From assembly GCA_000310025.1 (NCBI GenBank), contig FN649741.1:4024035-4088034 (forward strand): a DNA stretch of 64,000 nucleotides, in the 5' to 3' direction. The translations under genes were made by a program, and so were the position numbers. Position 1 is the first letter of the stretch. The number at the start of each line of letters is the position of its first letter. The stretch is from Ectocarpus siliculosus. Its lineage: Eukaryota; Sar; Phaeophyceae; Ectocarpales; Ectocarpaceae. The notes under the pieces were generated by a model. That model did no database searches and was not told where the DNA came from. It was given only the letters and a program-made list of their open reading frames with translations. This document shows, one piece after another, positions 12,401 through 27,400 of this stretch.

Positions 12401-15400
12401 AGAAAGTAACGTGCTCGCACGCGCGATAGCTCCCATGCCAATGTACGAAGAAGTGTCTGAAAGATCTTCGTCGGCGGTTTTCCAGATGGCCGCCTGGTTT
12501 CGAGCGGAGGCTGTGCGTTTTCTGCCAGACGCAATGAGGCACACCGGCGACTTAAAAATATCCAAACTAGAACATAGCACCGAAATCGAAAATCCCTTCG
12601 TTCACTTTGCTGACCTCATCGTGCAATGCTGCGATCCAAAGCTCCAGCCGCAGCGAATGCATCCTCTCTGCCCGCAGCTCCGTTCGTAGTTTCTCGGAAA
12701 GCACCTTCAATCACCAGCAACAATGCAAGCATTGTCACAACAACAGAAATGCCCACTACGGTACATACACGAAGGAACACAAGCAGGCAGGCATACTTGA
12801 AACAGCATCTTGAAGGGTGTTTTCCGAGTTTGAATACAAGGGGACTAAATCCTTGGACACAGAAGCTACGCCAGTGCATCACGGCCCGTGGTACCTGTCA
12901 GCATGGTCATGCCGACCGCAGGTCGCATTCCCGACGGTGTGCAAAGTCAAGAAAATTGGGCGTGTGGTATTCTGAGCAGACGGCCAACATCATCGGTGAT
13001 ACTACAATAAGAAAGTTGCATTCAGGGCGATTTCGAGCATCCACACCCTCGCGCGGTCCTTCACGATCGCCAGGCGGTCTTCTGCGGCCTCCCTCTTAGC
13101 TCGTTCCTGAGCAAGGTCGTGCCTCAGAGCCTTTACCCACGCCTCCGTGTTGGAACGCCCGCGGTTCAGCTGCTCGATACGGGCGGTCAGCTCCGCACGA
13201 ACCTTTTTGAACGTTAGCGTAATCAGCACAGAAATTGGGGGAATGGGGGGCATGTGCACATCGGTATTGGATTGTCCTGGAAGCGTCGGAGAACAAAGAA
13301 AATATTATCACGAGCCGCGGTGTTGAGTTTGGCCAAACACGGTTGAATCCGTCGCAACGAGCAGCCTGATTGCCTACGCGTTCTGCATGAGTCTCTCTAT
13401 TCTGCGTTGCGAAACAGAAAGACAACGCTTCACGTACCGATTCTATGCCGACCAAGTGACATTCCCAGGTCATATATCCATTGATTGGGATGCCGTGTCA
13501 AAATACACCACGCCCCTTGGGGAAGCACACGCCCCTCAGGAAGTAAGAGTGTGCTCGGAATCCGAACGGGATATCATTCATCCTCAGCAGGGTTACTTGG
13601 GGTACCCGGACACTACTTTATCAACCCCCCTGCCGAGTAAGTATCGAGCTCGACGTTTGATTTTTCCCTTAGGAACGAAGGTCTAACGATAGGCGGCAAC
13701 CCCTCGACAAAGAATCAGTAGAAGGGCTCACGCACAATGCCATATCGTCGAAGGTCGTCCGATGTACTGCTTCTTAGGAGTTGGCAACACTCTATTGTTT
13801 TGGTAGGATCGGACAGCAACAAAATTGGAATCTAGATTAATTTTTCCTGTCCATTTATTGACCGGTTTCATTGCGTGCTGCTGGTCTCTTCCCAGAACCG
13901 AATGCACGTCACTTATATGCTGGCCACATATGCTTGCCGTAAAATACCTCGTTGTACTCCTTGCGGAGCTCGGACAGAGCCTGCTCTAGCTTGTCAATGC
14001 GAGCGGCAGACTCTTTCCGTTGTTTCTCCAGAAGGCCCTGTGATCGTGTTTTAACAAGCAAGGCAGGTCGGAGAGAGAAACGATGAGGAGGGCTGCATGT
14101 ATGTTTGAACTGGTGATGGGAGCCGTGCGAAATGCTCTGGATATCTTCTCTTTGGGGTTACCATTAAAACAGTCCGAAACGTCTCGTTAAAAAGAGGAAA
14201 GCTTAGATATCACATCATGGCAGGCGACAAGAGCAGGAGCGCATAAGCACGGCAGGGCTCAAACCGCATAGGAACCCCCAAAGAAACAGTTAGATCATAC
14301 ATGTCTTGGCTGCGTTTAGACTCGACTACAACTGTGCTACTTGAAGTATGCACACAAACATTTAAACGTTGTCGAAAAGCAATACTTGCTATGCTCTACC
14401 TTGTATTACACGCCCTCCCCGACCCACTAGGACGGGCGTTCAAAAACACTTCAAAGTTTATTCGTTCGTACACTCTCAACCTTTCCTCAGTACGTGTTTT
14501 TATTAGCCAATGCTGCAACAATACAGGTCCTTGGAGCCTTTTGAAAACTGTCTTCATGTTGTGCGGGGCACATTCGGGCGCCTTGAGGCGCCCGCGCAGG
14601 GCATTTGGATGGGTACTCCTTTAAGTCTCGAAGAACAGATTGCTCCTGCTTTCGTGTTATCGTTATGAAGATAGCCGTATGACGAGGGGTTCGCTCGTTT
14701 TCTGGGCGTGGTATGCCTCAAAGTTATCGCTACAGCACTCAAGCGGTATCGCAACACACCAACGGCACGACACACCTTCAGGCTGTCGACAGCTTCCCTC
14801 CCGGCGGTCCTCAAGGTCAGTATCTCGTGGTCTCTCCAGCCCTCAATCGCCCCTAGCTTGGCCTTGAGGATGGCGACGTCGCGGGCGGCCTCGCGGACTC
14901 TCACGCACGATGATTCCACGGCCTCTTGCTCCACGCGTAGCTCCCGTGCGTGCCTTCCGAGTAGGAGACGCACCTTCGTTTGTCCAGGCGGGCAGACAAA
15001 TGGAGCCGCAGTTTGATTGATCTTTTTTTGCAGGTGTTTGTGCCTTGCTTAGAGACATAATGTTTCCCATGATATTTGTAGGAGCTCATCGAACGCACAT
15101 GGAAGCCCCTTAACCCTTGCGTTGTGCTCAACTTTGCCTACGCGAGGTAGCGCCCCAACCCTTCACCGTGCGTGTCGACGTGCAGTTGGAGGCAAAAATA
15201 TCTGCTGTGCTCAATCCTAGATAACTATTTCCCGTTTCGGTGTCAACGCAGCTCCATTTCAGGGGCCCTCGAACGGGCGCGAGGCCAAACAAATCAATCA
15301 AGAACCCTTTTTCCATACGCCAAAGTGTTATCTCTATCCCATCGAAATTCCCAACAATCCCTTCACAATGACCCACCTCATCTTCGTGCCGTTGCTTCTC

Positions 15401-18400
15401 CGCCTTTGGCAGCCATTGGTCTGGATGGGGTGCGGGAAGTGCTCCCCTGGCAGCACCTTGTACAAGCTCGCCCACGGTGGTCTCGCGCCTTCGGGCCAGC
15501 TCCCGAATCCGCACCATCTCTGCTAGTTTGTCTTCCCAGCCTGTTTCAAAGAGCAGAATCGGTTCCATGGGGTGATGTCAATACCAAAGGGGCTGAAACA
15601 ATTCGTGCCTTCTCAGTCCGTCCGTTTCGCTCTTCTGATCATTCCACTCTCCGCTCCCTCCCCCAATCCTCCTCACGTTTCTGTTCCTTTGCGGCCTCCT
15701 GGAATTCCTCGCTGACCCAGTCTCTGTGGGCAGAATACACGTCTCCCGGAGAAACCGTTCCTTCTGTCCCGACCCCGTCCTTGTCTTCTGCCGCCTCTTT
15801 CTTCCTGGCCTCAAATGTGGATCTTTGGGCGACGAGCGTCGCGTGTCCGACCTACGCGGACAACGGTAAGAAGGTCATGTTGCGGGGTGGAAAGGACGCC
15901 GTGAGCATTGACAATCTTTCACGGCTTGCGCAACTTTTTCTCAGCCACGTGCGCACAATAAATATCGGTCGGGCACACGGAATACGGGTTTGGAGAGATC
16001 GACAACTCTTGGATGACTAACCTTTGAACTATTGCCGTACGAGGGGATGCTAATTGCCTACACAACTCAGTAGACGGGCGACGCTGCTGTCTGGAAAGAA
16101 GGCAACACATCTACCCACGTGCCGAATTTGCTGACAATGCAGCGACGATACAATAGATTATGCCGGACACATACATTGATACAAACATACGCTACAGTAG
16201 CACCGTATCAGGCAAACCAAACCTTCACGAGAAGCCTTATCATGCCCTCCTTCTCCCCCACCGCGGCCCTCTCTGCCAGCAACCTCCGGAACTCGGATTG
16301 CACGACCCACTTTCTCTCTTCGTAAAGCTGCCGCCGACGTCTACCCTCTTCCACAAGACTCTCTCGGAGCTCGGCCACGCGCCTGGTCCAAGGTTGTCAG
16401 CCCGTGTGGTTGTAACGAGAGTTGAACGCAAGCAATGTACAAGAAAAATCCTGGAGTGTTAACTCCCTGTTTTTCGTGCTCCCGCTTCAGGGCTTCCGTA
16501 GTACCGTGGTCGCGTTCTGGATATGCCTGCTATCGTCGCATGGACCGTTGGGTCGAGGGGGCTAAGGGGTAGCGGGGTGCATGTGTCCTGCTACCTTTCC
16601 TCTCTCCCAGGGACTCATGGGAGAAACGTAGTATTATCGTGCGTGGATGCGACGGTGAAGGACGACAACCCAACTTTCTGTAACCAATATTCCCATCGTT
16701 CAGGGGGCTCCCTTTACGGCGGAAGTTAGATCCTACGACCGGCTCCTTCAATACTTCGTTTGACCGGACTATTCGCAATTGATCGACTTCGCCGGCGTAC
16801 CAAATCGTTGTTTTGAGAAATCCGGAAACAGTTTCGTGTGCTCTTCACGGTGTGATTCCGGCGAGTCTCGGAACTGTTGGACATCATATCCACCCGCTAG
16901 AGACCACTAATTCCACACCGTTCCGGCGCTCGGTCCGATGGTCGAGATGTGAGCTTGGTGTCAAACACCCACCTTCATTATGTACGAAGAACAGTGAGAG
17001 ATGGCTTGAGCAACAAAACAACGTACTGGCATACCTTCGGCATTCGATCATCCTGCCTGCTCGTCGCTCTTCCCACCGCAGCGTATCCAGCCGGTTGAGC
17101 GCCGCATCCGGCAGCCTCTCCAGTGCTTCCTTGTCTCTAAGCGCATCTGGTAGCTCCACCTAGGTGCAAGTTGGGGTGTCGCCACTTCTTTGAAATCTGG
17201 ATTTCTCGTCGACTCGACGTGAAATGTTACACCACATTTTCCGCTTGGGTGCGGCAACGGTCTCCTTTCTCCAACAAGGGACGATGCCATCGCAATGTTG
17301 CTATTGGGATGTATAAGCACTTTCTTTCGCCTATCAAGAAGCGACTGGCTGGAGTCAGAACGTTCCTTCTCCTAAACTGTACCACACCCATTCACCACGC
17401 GAATGGGTGCTAGCTCGTGCTGTTTATTCATGCAAATCGAGTCCGTGCTGATTATCGTTGAAGGCCCTCACCTGTAAACGTAGCAACCACTCGTGCGCCC
17501 GGGCCTCCTCGGCAATTTCCTTGGCCAAGGTTGCCTGCACAAAACATGACAACGCCGGGCGAAGAAGATCGATAGCAGAATTGAAACGGTAGCACATTGC
17601 TACCGGGCATGTGCATAGTCTTTTTTCAATGGCACCGAAGACAGGCACAAGGTAGAGTGGGGTGAACTACGAGCACAATATAATCTTTGTAACTGAAACA
17701 GACGTAGTTGCCCCAGGGCTCTAAAGAGACGATATCGCGGTTGAACCCCGCAGATGGATAATTTGGCGCTGTGTCTACAGCACGGAACATACCTCCGATT
17801 TACTTGACCCAGAGACAGTCCTTGTGAGCCAGCCTAATTCCGCCTTTTCGTGGATTTCAACATTAGGTTCAACATCATCAAAGACATTGAAGTGTAGTAA
17901 GGCTTCCGCTCCGACCTTCAATGAGCTTTTCCCCCCTTCAATAGTCTTTCAGTTTACTCGGCGTACGATACTCCCATGGGTATCGTTCTACTAGACCGAA
18001 ATGCTCAGCAAGGCTGTAAATCTAGGTGTTCAATACAACTTGCCTCGAACCTCCGCTTTGCTTCTTGCGACTGTAGCGCTATGTCTTGGTCCGCAGAAGC
18101 CTCCAAGGTCAAAAGCTTCAGGTGTTCCGTGTGGGATCTTGACGGCAGTAGAGAGAAAACGGGCGACTCGGATCTCACGTGGGTGACCCTTGTACGGGCG
18201 GATGGCAATAGTACCAGGGGGATCTGGGGTGGAGCTGACACGGCTGCCTGCAGAGACCCCGGGTCCACTGTGGGGTTCCTCCATTATGCGGAAGGGACAT
18301 GAAGCTCGAAGGTCCGTGTCATTTCATTGCATTTCCTGGAAAATATGTGGAGAGTGCTTCCAGGCACGAAGAAATACATTCCTATAGAGACCATGGTCCA

Positions 18401-21400
18401 GGTTCGTCCACCTGATCACGCTTGGCGAACAGCCGTTCGTTCCCGTAGATTCAGTAGACATTTTCCGTCGAAAAATGAACGCGGAACCATGCAACACCGT
18501 TCGCACCTTGTAAGTGCAGCCAGGGAATCGAGATTCAAGTGGTCTAGTCTTGACTGGTGGCATGTGACAGACAGCCGCTCTTTCCGCTCCACCTCAAGCC
18601 GCTCCCACTCGCGGTGATTGTACTCGTACACACCCATGGCATCGTTGTACCTGGTATGGGAAAAAGACGCGCTTCGGTTGGTTGATTGGTCTTTTGGTCT
18701 GTTGTTACATTCGACACCATCTTGCTCCTCGAGTGAGTCTACTCATCCTATGCAATCACTCTGCCTAGGTAATCTCTAGAACACCCCAATCTGCTTTACC
18801 CTCCCCTCCTCACTCTGCCATATTCTTACCGATTCACCTCAGACCATGTGGCTAATTCAAGTCCGACTTCGCTCCTCGATTTGATTCGATGCCGGTTCGG
18901 CGCTCCCATAGTTGAGCTTCTCTTGTGAGCGTTCGGAGTTGTTTATACAAAATCTCAAATAACGCAGTAGGCTTCGCTTTTGTGTATGTTCCTCTCTTAC
19001 CTGAGCGTTTCTTCCTCGAGCAAAATCACCACCTCTGCTTGTCGCTGGCTGATCACCGTCGTGATCTGTTGCAGCTGTTTCGACGACATGGTCTTCCCCT
19101 CGGGTAGCACGATTGGTTCACCGTGGTCGAAATCTCCGCCACTTTCGAAATTGTTTGAGGCGCATGCATACGTTCGTTGTGAAAGTTTCGGTGTTATTGA
19201 GAGGGAGTGCGAGACGGCAGTGGCGGGTGTACGGACCGATTGGCGAAATGAGAAGAAACTTCCTGCAACAACGCTAACGTTCGGTCCTTCTTGTGTACCG
19301 CTGACTAGCCAATCGATCGAGCGCGACATCGCAGTACGTATGCATGACTGATCCGACTCCACGACCAGGTTCAGCAGCGTACAGTGCACCCACCGTATTT
19401 TTTCCGAAAAAACGTCCACTTCGTCCTGCCGCATTTTCTCTGCGTCGGGTACTAGCGACGGCGGTAACATCCGTCCCGGGTCAAGCGTTGGCGGCTTCAA
19501 CGGTGTCACCAACGGAAACATCAGCAAACAATATGGCCAAAAGATGGGACGAGATAGTGAGCCGAGTCGAAAGGCAAGTCAACCTCAAGAGATGGTGCAC
19601 GCTGGGTCGGAGAGGGTTGACAACCAATGCAAACAGGGGCGAATAGATACAAATGGAAGACTTACTTCTAAGGTCTGTACGTTATTTTAGTTAAATGAGG
19701 TCTTTCCCGGTATCACGGCGTGTTCGTGCGTAACAACTTGCATCCATATCCCATCTGTCTGCACGTCTCTTTGTAGGGAACGAGGAAGGACAGAGAGGTG
19801 TATGCCCGACTGTGTTTGGTAGAGACATACTCTAAACGTGAGGTGTTCTCTATATCAGCACCTCGAACTTATTGAGTAAAGCTTTCGTTGAACCAATAGC
19901 CACAGGGTATCACAACCGTAAACATCAACTTCACGAACAGGTGCGGATCTACCGAAGACTTACGGACGGTGGCTGCGGCTCGATCAACGGCACTCTGAGA
20001 CCCCTTATCTCCATGGCCATCTTTGCCATACCGGCCTGTTGCCGTGAAGCATCGAATGCTAGGCCCGCGAGCGCCATCTCCTCCGCTTCGACCAAATCTT
20101 TCCACCTAATGCAGCCAGGGGTCAGGAATATTCGGGCAAGGTTGAAGGCCGAATGCGAACCTGATGACTTTTGTCGCCAGGGTTATTCAAACACGTTATT
20201 ACACACTTCTGCACCGAATTTCGTACTAGCATGCGCCCAAAAAACGGCCAGCACACCGGCCTTTGGCACAGTCGTGGCAACGCGTGTGTCGGGGCGATCA
20301 ACCGTCATCGCTCGGTAGTTTCTACTCTCTTGTGGAAGACGGCACGAAATCGAGATACCACCCAAGGCACCTCGCCGCTGCTTGAGCTCGCCCTTCTTCC
20401 AGCAGGCCCTGCGTCTCGTTGATATCAACGAGAGTTTGATGCAGCGCTTCCTCCAGTACCACCGCCTCGTAGCGGAGAAGCTCCCTGGCATCCTGGCAGC
20501 CGCGTCTACGAGAGCCTTCCTGGTACCGCCAGGTTGGCCATGCGACCGTTGTTTCGATCAAGGACGCAAACAATACGGCAGCAGAGGCAGGCGTGTTCGA
20601 TCCGACTCGATCTTGTGAGGCCGGGGTCATCTTTGTGGTCCATTCGCCCAATGCAGTCGGTTTGCACGATGGAATATGAGACAATCTGTCAAAACATGTC
20701 TATGATAACTACTAGTGTAGTAGCAGCACGTGGAGGGGCACGGGAGAACGGCGAAGAATGGAGAGATAGTAATGTCCAAGCTCACACGGCGCGAGCAACA
20801 AGAGCAGTTTCGTCCAGCCGAAAAGAAGACCGGAAAATCGGGTATAGCCGATACAAGGACAAACCGTGTTTGAAGGTGACAATCGAAGCCATGGTCAGCC
20901 TGAAGGGTCGCTACACATCCTCAACTCTCACGCCATTTCTGGAACTTGCCGTGTCTGCTTGGACGCTGTTGGGGTCGTATCCTCTCGGTCTGGCAAGAGG
21001 GGCCTCATCTCGCTGGCGCAACATCTCCATCGTCTCCTTGCGCCGCGCCATTTGCCCTGCGTGTTGCTTTTCTTGAGCCTGTGCGCCCACAACACGAGTG
21101 CCAAGAAAGAGAGCAATGATAGCCCCGTCATTGACGCCCGGGTGTATGAGTAACCAAGCGAGCAAAATCGGGCGGAGGAGCAGGCCTCGAGTTATAACGC
21201 TTCAGTCGCGCTTGCGGCAGGTTATGATATTGTGCAAATTGTGGTACACGACAAAGCCAAAGCGATACACAGGCCGTTTTGATCCAATGTGGTTGATGGA
21301 GTGATCGGCAAACCCTGGCTGTTGTCCAGTCCGCTGGAAGAAAAGTAAACGAAAAGGGCAGGATGAACATCGAGAGGGGGCTCGAAAATGTCGTGTACGG

Positions 21401-24400
21401 GAACTTGCTGCCAAACATTGAAAGATATCCCCACGCTCATACCTCCTGGTTATTCCAGTCGTCAGGGATAGAAAACTGAACGGCCCTTCCGCATTTTCCT
21501 GCCGCCACTAACGAGGGAATTTCTGCACCAAACCGGAGCATGACGGCGGACTGTATCACAGGCTCGTCTTGTGTTTCGTCGTCGCAGTCCTCAGCTTTAG
21601 TCAGGCACCCGCTGCCTCCCCGTCCAACGATCATTCCGCTGGCACCAGTCTCGTCGTAGAGATCAGCACTGCCGTCGCTTTCTGTGCGTGCGCTTGCTCC
21701 TAGCGAAATGGGGTTCGTGGCCGCCGATACCTCAACAACCTTGTTCAACCGCTGTCGTGCCTTGTTGAACAAGGGTGCGGCAGGTGGCGGGTTGGGGAGG
21801 CGGTGGTTACCACGGAAGGATTGAGGAAGCGTTTACTGCAGATCAGGCCGTTCGGGGTGCGTGACCACAAGAGTTCACAAGCCAAGTTCCAAGTATTCAG
21901 CGAAACCGTGTCTGGTATTCGTCGTAACCTGGTCTACAATAGTGGCGACATCGTCCTCACTCCTGCCTAGAAACTCAATCGGCAATCCACGCGTAGTGCT
22001 ACTTCAACTTTGTCGCGGTATTGTTGAAAGCCACGACATCGATAACCACCATCACGAAACCGCGAAAACATTGCACAACACCATGACACAATCAGAGAAG
22101 ACGGACAGGGATCCTAGCAACCGTGACGGTCAATGGAACCGTTCCTCTGCGCATACCTCTTGAGCCGCCGCTTCAGCTGCCTGCTGAAGAAAGCCTCGCC
22201 TCGAGCTCATAGCCCCCATGCATAAAGCCCGGGCTGCGGCATGCCTGGATGAGCTCCCAGATAGTGGATAGTCACCGCTACAATCGCCAACGCTGCCACC
22301 ACCTCCATCACTCCCACTGCCACTGCCGTCGCCGTTGTCGTGGTCGACCCGGGGTATCCGCGTTTTCGTTCGTCGCGGTAACCCCGGAGCCACCTCTTCT
22401 TCCCGCTTCCCTATCTGCTCGGCGAAGAACGCGGCAGTGCCCCAGCGGTCGCCCCCTCTAGGGTCCCAAACGCTTTGTGGTGGTTTTTGTACGTGGTTCG
22501 AACCGTTAAGGCCTGCCCAAACCGCCTCCGCTGCCAGCGCGTGAAAAGCTGCGCATGAAACGGCGCCGCTACTCCCCCCCTCCTGTTCCTCGGAGGCACG
22601 AGCGAGAGGGAAAGCTCGATCGCCGATCTCTTGAGCGAGAGTGTCGGGCAGCGTTTTCGACGGATTCGAGAACCGTTCCTCGGTAACCTCCTCGACCCCC
22701 ACTGTAACATCGCCCTCGTCTGAATTGGTTGGATCAGAAAGGTTCGGCAGCGACGGCGAGCTTCGCTCCTCTTCTCCTATGGCGCTGCTGACCTGTAGCT
22801 GCTCCTCTGCGGACCCTTCGTGGTCGGTTCGGTTGCTTCCGCGAGAGCCGCCGCTGGCGGGTTCGGCAGCTGCCTCCCCTGCAGCTTGCGTGGTGGCCTG
22901 TTCGGCCGCTGTTTCAAGTGCTCGATCCCCTTCTCCGCTGGACGAGGCGGTGCGGGGGCTACTTCCTGCTGGTTCTGTTGCCGCTGTGGCAGGATCTCCA
23001 CCGTTAGATGAAGCGGCACCAGCAGCGGCAATGACCATGTCATCTTCGTTGGTCTGCTCACCTCCTACCGCCGACCCGATTGCTGCGTCGTCGGTCGTCC
23101 TTTCCTTCTTGACCTCCTCATAAACCCCACCATCGCCTGAAGTGTCACGGGCATCAGCTGCGTTCGTCACAGCTGTCGCGATATCCGCTGAGACTACGTT
23201 CGTCGACGACAACGTCGTGTTACCACCTCCTGGGCTCTCGTCAACTCCTTGTACTGCACCGGCATCTGCTAGTTCTTTAGTGTTTCCTGCTACCACCGTT
23301 GGTGCGGTCACGTTTCCTTCTACGTCTTGGCTCCTTGCGGTTCCCTCCCCCGACGCTCCTAGTCCAAGGGCGAAGTCGTGCACTTCCAACTCTTCCAATC
23401 GTTTCGCGGCCAGGAGGTCGTGGGCCAAGTCTTCGAGGTTGCGTCGGACCAACTTTAGCCTCCTTTCAAACCTTTGCACACAAGATACAAGAACCGATGC
23501 GAGTGTTGCCCAAAAACGCTCCCGGTATGACAATCTTGCGCGGCTGTGCCGAGCGGAAGCTGTTGCCGCCATCGCCCGAACGAAGCAAGGTAGAGATTGA
23601 CCATGACCAATTTCTACCAAATGAGTTCTCGCGTTTTTCGTGTCCAAGAGATCATGCGATTGACGCCTTGCTGAAGTTCTCTTCGTCCATCGTCCTCAAG
23701 GTATGGTGAGTTTCATCGTCGAACGTATCGCTTCACCTATATTTCGTATCGCCTCACCTGTTTTCTCGTCTCGCGAGCCGAACGATGATACTTCTGATCT
23801 CTGCAACATCTGCGGGTGCTCCCTCCCAACTGTCTCTCTTATCCTTCTGGACAGCCGCGTTGGTCTCAATGCCTTCTTCCTCATTTGAAGAATTAGCCGG
23901 CCCTTGGTAGCACCAGCCTTCGCCTCCCATGGCAAGCTCCTCCACGCTCTGGAGATGAGAAATATTGCGAGTAAGGTTTCGCGAGCGAGTGCGTGTCAAC
24001 ACAGAACGACAAAAACGTCGGCGATGTCTAGCTCTTCAGCAAATAGCAAATGAAGAAAATTATTCTTCCTACAAGGTGCAGACAAGTTCTGGTGGATGGA
24101 ACCTTCGTATTTATGGGGCAATGATGTCCACCTGGATATCGTACACGAACTCGTCTTGATCTTCGTCGTCTTCATCACTGCTCTCATCGTTGGCCTCGCC
24201 ACTCCCATCCTCAAGAGTCAACGGCTCGTCCGCCTTTCGTGTCCGTTTTTCTTCTGCTTCCTTGGCTTTGTTAAGCCACGTGATAACCACCCGGGCAGCC
24301 TAAATCGGTGCAGAAGATGCATGCATTGTAAGACGGAGAGTGCAACAGCGAGGAAGAAGTGATTTTTTTCCATATATTCAGCGAGAGAAACGAGATCAAC

Positions 24401-27400
24401 ATTTACAATGAATGGTCACGAAGAAGCAAACTCAGTACACCCTGAATGGCAAATCGTTTCGTCGGCCATTCGCGGCGTTCGTATTGACGTAATGTTATGG
24501 TGATTCAGTACACACCTCTACAGCCACATCCCTCGAAACCTCGTCTTGGGTGGGGCCCTCCCAGCCCTCTAGCTCGTGCTCTCCAAGCCCCATGGCTTCG
24601 CTCCAGCCCTTGGGTTCCGTTTGAACCACATCCCCTGTAGCACACAGAAGGCACGAAAATGTATCAAATGGGGAGAGTATGGAAAAAGATCGAGACTATC
24701 GTTGTAGCTCCACGATCTTCGTTGTAGACTGTGTTGGTGCAGGGAACGACCCAAAATTCACGAAGCTTGGACGCAGACTCCTAGTCTTAGCCAACCGACA
24801 ACACCAAAAATTGTAGAGGCTTTTGCCCAAACGTAGCGCATTCAATCTTCTCAGCTTAACGATATTGCAATTACAGAGGCGTGTGCTCGATCGCGCAGAG
24901 CCGCCACCTTTGAGATTAGTGCTTCGAATGAAGAATAGAGACAGCCGTAGATACAATACGATTGTTCCCGGGGATTGTCATGCGGCACTCACCGCTGCGA
25001 GAGTTCTGCCAGAACGGCTTGCCCCATCCATCAGTGCCTTGTTCCCACTCTCTGGGGAAGGCGAATCATGACCAGTTTCCACGTACGGTCGGGAAGTCAT
25101 GAGCGTGGGATGGCTCGGTTAGATGGGTACGTTAGCATCCTAGCATCATGAACCTTACTTACACATGTGATATGTTTTGATATTCGTCACCTGGCACGTG
25201 GTTCAAAGAAGTCCATTTAAGGCACTCTTGCGTGCTCTGTAGCGACATCGTTTGCACGCTCAAGGCTACACCACCTCACCTTCCCCGTACCATATTCCAC
25301 CTACCTGAGGGCCTGAAGCCTCGGGTCCACCTTTTCCCCTAGCTCGTTCCTTCCGAGCGGGGGCCTGTACTTCATCTCCGGCGGCGGGTCGTACACCGCC
25401 TCCCCCGACTCCCAGTTTGCGTAGTATGTTCGACCGTAGTCATCAACTTTCGTCTCCCACTGGTTCACAAGCCCAGACGCCAGACGAGAATGCGATGTTA
25501 TCAGCGGTTGCGAAACACGCACACTGGTGGTCATGTGTTCATGCATTGGCAATAGGGTACATGTAGCACTCTGCGCAGCAATGTTACAGTATTTATTGCA
25601 ATCAATAAAGTCACTATGGCACGCGGACACTCTGGTTACAAAATGTAGTTCGCCGGAAGTATTCACCTTCGCTGCTGCCGCAACTCCAGCTCGGATGGCC
25701 TCTACCAGGTCTCTCTCTGCCTCCAGCTCTTCCATCTTGAGAGTTTGTTGGGCTCTTTCTTCCGGCGTCATCGTGCGGAATCGCCTCAGAATGGAGGGTA
25801 CGAGCCAACCCTCTGGCCATAAATTGGCGAGGTATCTGGCACGACATTAATGGTCGGGCGAGTCGGGAGTTGTTCATTTTATGTAATCACGAGAAACGAT
25901 GGGACACCAATAAATGAGTGGTAGCAGGGTATCACTTTCGGCCAAACGAAACCTTCAGAAATTCTCATTCTGCTGTTGAACGCCACCGAGAGTAAATTTA
26001 TCCAGTTTTTCTTGGCATAATGTAGGATGCTGTCAAATACAGTCAACAAATCGGGAAAAAAGGTCGAAACGGGGTAAGAGACACACCGTCGGTCGGACTC
26101 TCGAAGGGCCTTTTCCTCTTGACGCCCAGCGTATGCGGCCGCCAGCTCGTCTTCCAAGGGAAGCTTCACCTCATCCACGCGTTCTTCAACAGCCTGCGGC
26201 AGCCGAAGATGGAGGTAGGCGAGAGGACGATGAGGCAAACAAACGAGCACACAGACAGGTAAGACCGACAGCCCGACACAGGCAGACAGACAGAGAGGCC
26301 GGCCTACGCTAGAAACAAGTTCATGACATGCACCGTCGTATTCGATGAGCACACACAGGACACAAGTAGCCAGCCGCCAGCCATGTTCTACTCTGTATCA
26401 GATTCCCTTGACGATGTCCACTGTCACCTGAGTGAACCTCTCTTCCAGTTTGTTCGCCCTGTCTCGGGTTTGTTCAACTTCCACGCCTGCCGTCGCCAGA
26501 TCTCGCGTCAGTTGTTCTATCCTGAGGCCTCGTTCAAACAGTTCTCGGTTTTGCTGTTCGATTTTCTTCGTCGCAACCTTCACCGCTTCGTTGGCTTTAG
26601 TGACCACCCGTACCCCCTCTTCCACCTTGAGAATACGCACAAAGGAAATTGGCACCGCAGGGCGGCCGACAGAATTCGGAGCCGGAGCCATGTGTGTGAA
26701 TGAGCGTCCCCCTTTTATGTGAACCCTACGGCATTCTCATATATAGCGCGTACTGTTCGACACGAAGGCAACATTGTAGGTTGAACTGCACCTTCGTCAA
26801 ATGTTATTGTACATGATGAAGGTGATTAATCCCTTCCCATCCGGTGCTGGGCATCAGCAAACACCGTTCACACGTCCCGCCTACACTAACACAACTTTGG
26901 CAATTCCACCTTTGTGACGCGAGAATCAGTTTCATCCATTGCGGCAGACATCATCTCGCAAAGAGAGGTAACGGTCGTGCCGCACGCCTCCCATTCCTTC
27001 TTCGTCTTCCGCAGTGCCGCCGCCTCACCCCTGTTGATATGCCAGTTACGGAAAAACGAATCCTCGGTGAAGAAAAGCGCATGTCTTCTGGGGAAGCCGT
27101 ACATCACTTTTCTACGCCAAGCAACAATGGCTGAACAGCATCCAAGAGCCGAATCGTCCATAGTAGATTCCACCCGACCACCTGAACGTGTCTGCAGTTC
27201 TCAATGCCGCCAGAAGGGGTATGGAAATGCTGCCGTTGGCTTCCAAAAGGAATCGCTCGTTCTCACACCTGATTTCATTGAGGGACACCTCGAGCTTTCG
27301 AGCTTGGAGCTCGGCCTCTTTTCCCTTCTTAATGGCCTTTTCTTGCTTCTTCTTGCCCTCGTCGAGGGAGTCGATGTTGTTCATAACTTCCGCAATCTCT

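Noticed and set aside
15172-16020. 282-codon plus-strand open frame
   Set aside because: It covers two minus-strand exons and the intron between them. The minus exons join in phase with the rest of the giant gene; the plus frame has no recognisable feature.
16440-16530. Minus-strand coiled-coil-like candidate exon (TEALKREHEKQG)
   Set aside because: Exons 17035-17159 and 16223-16382 join perfectly without it, and it has only a weak donor in the wrong phase.
22641-23600. Plus-strand open frames rich in Ser/Val/Ala
   Set aside because: Antisense shadows of the long low-complexity exon 22157-23471; no splice partners or domain.
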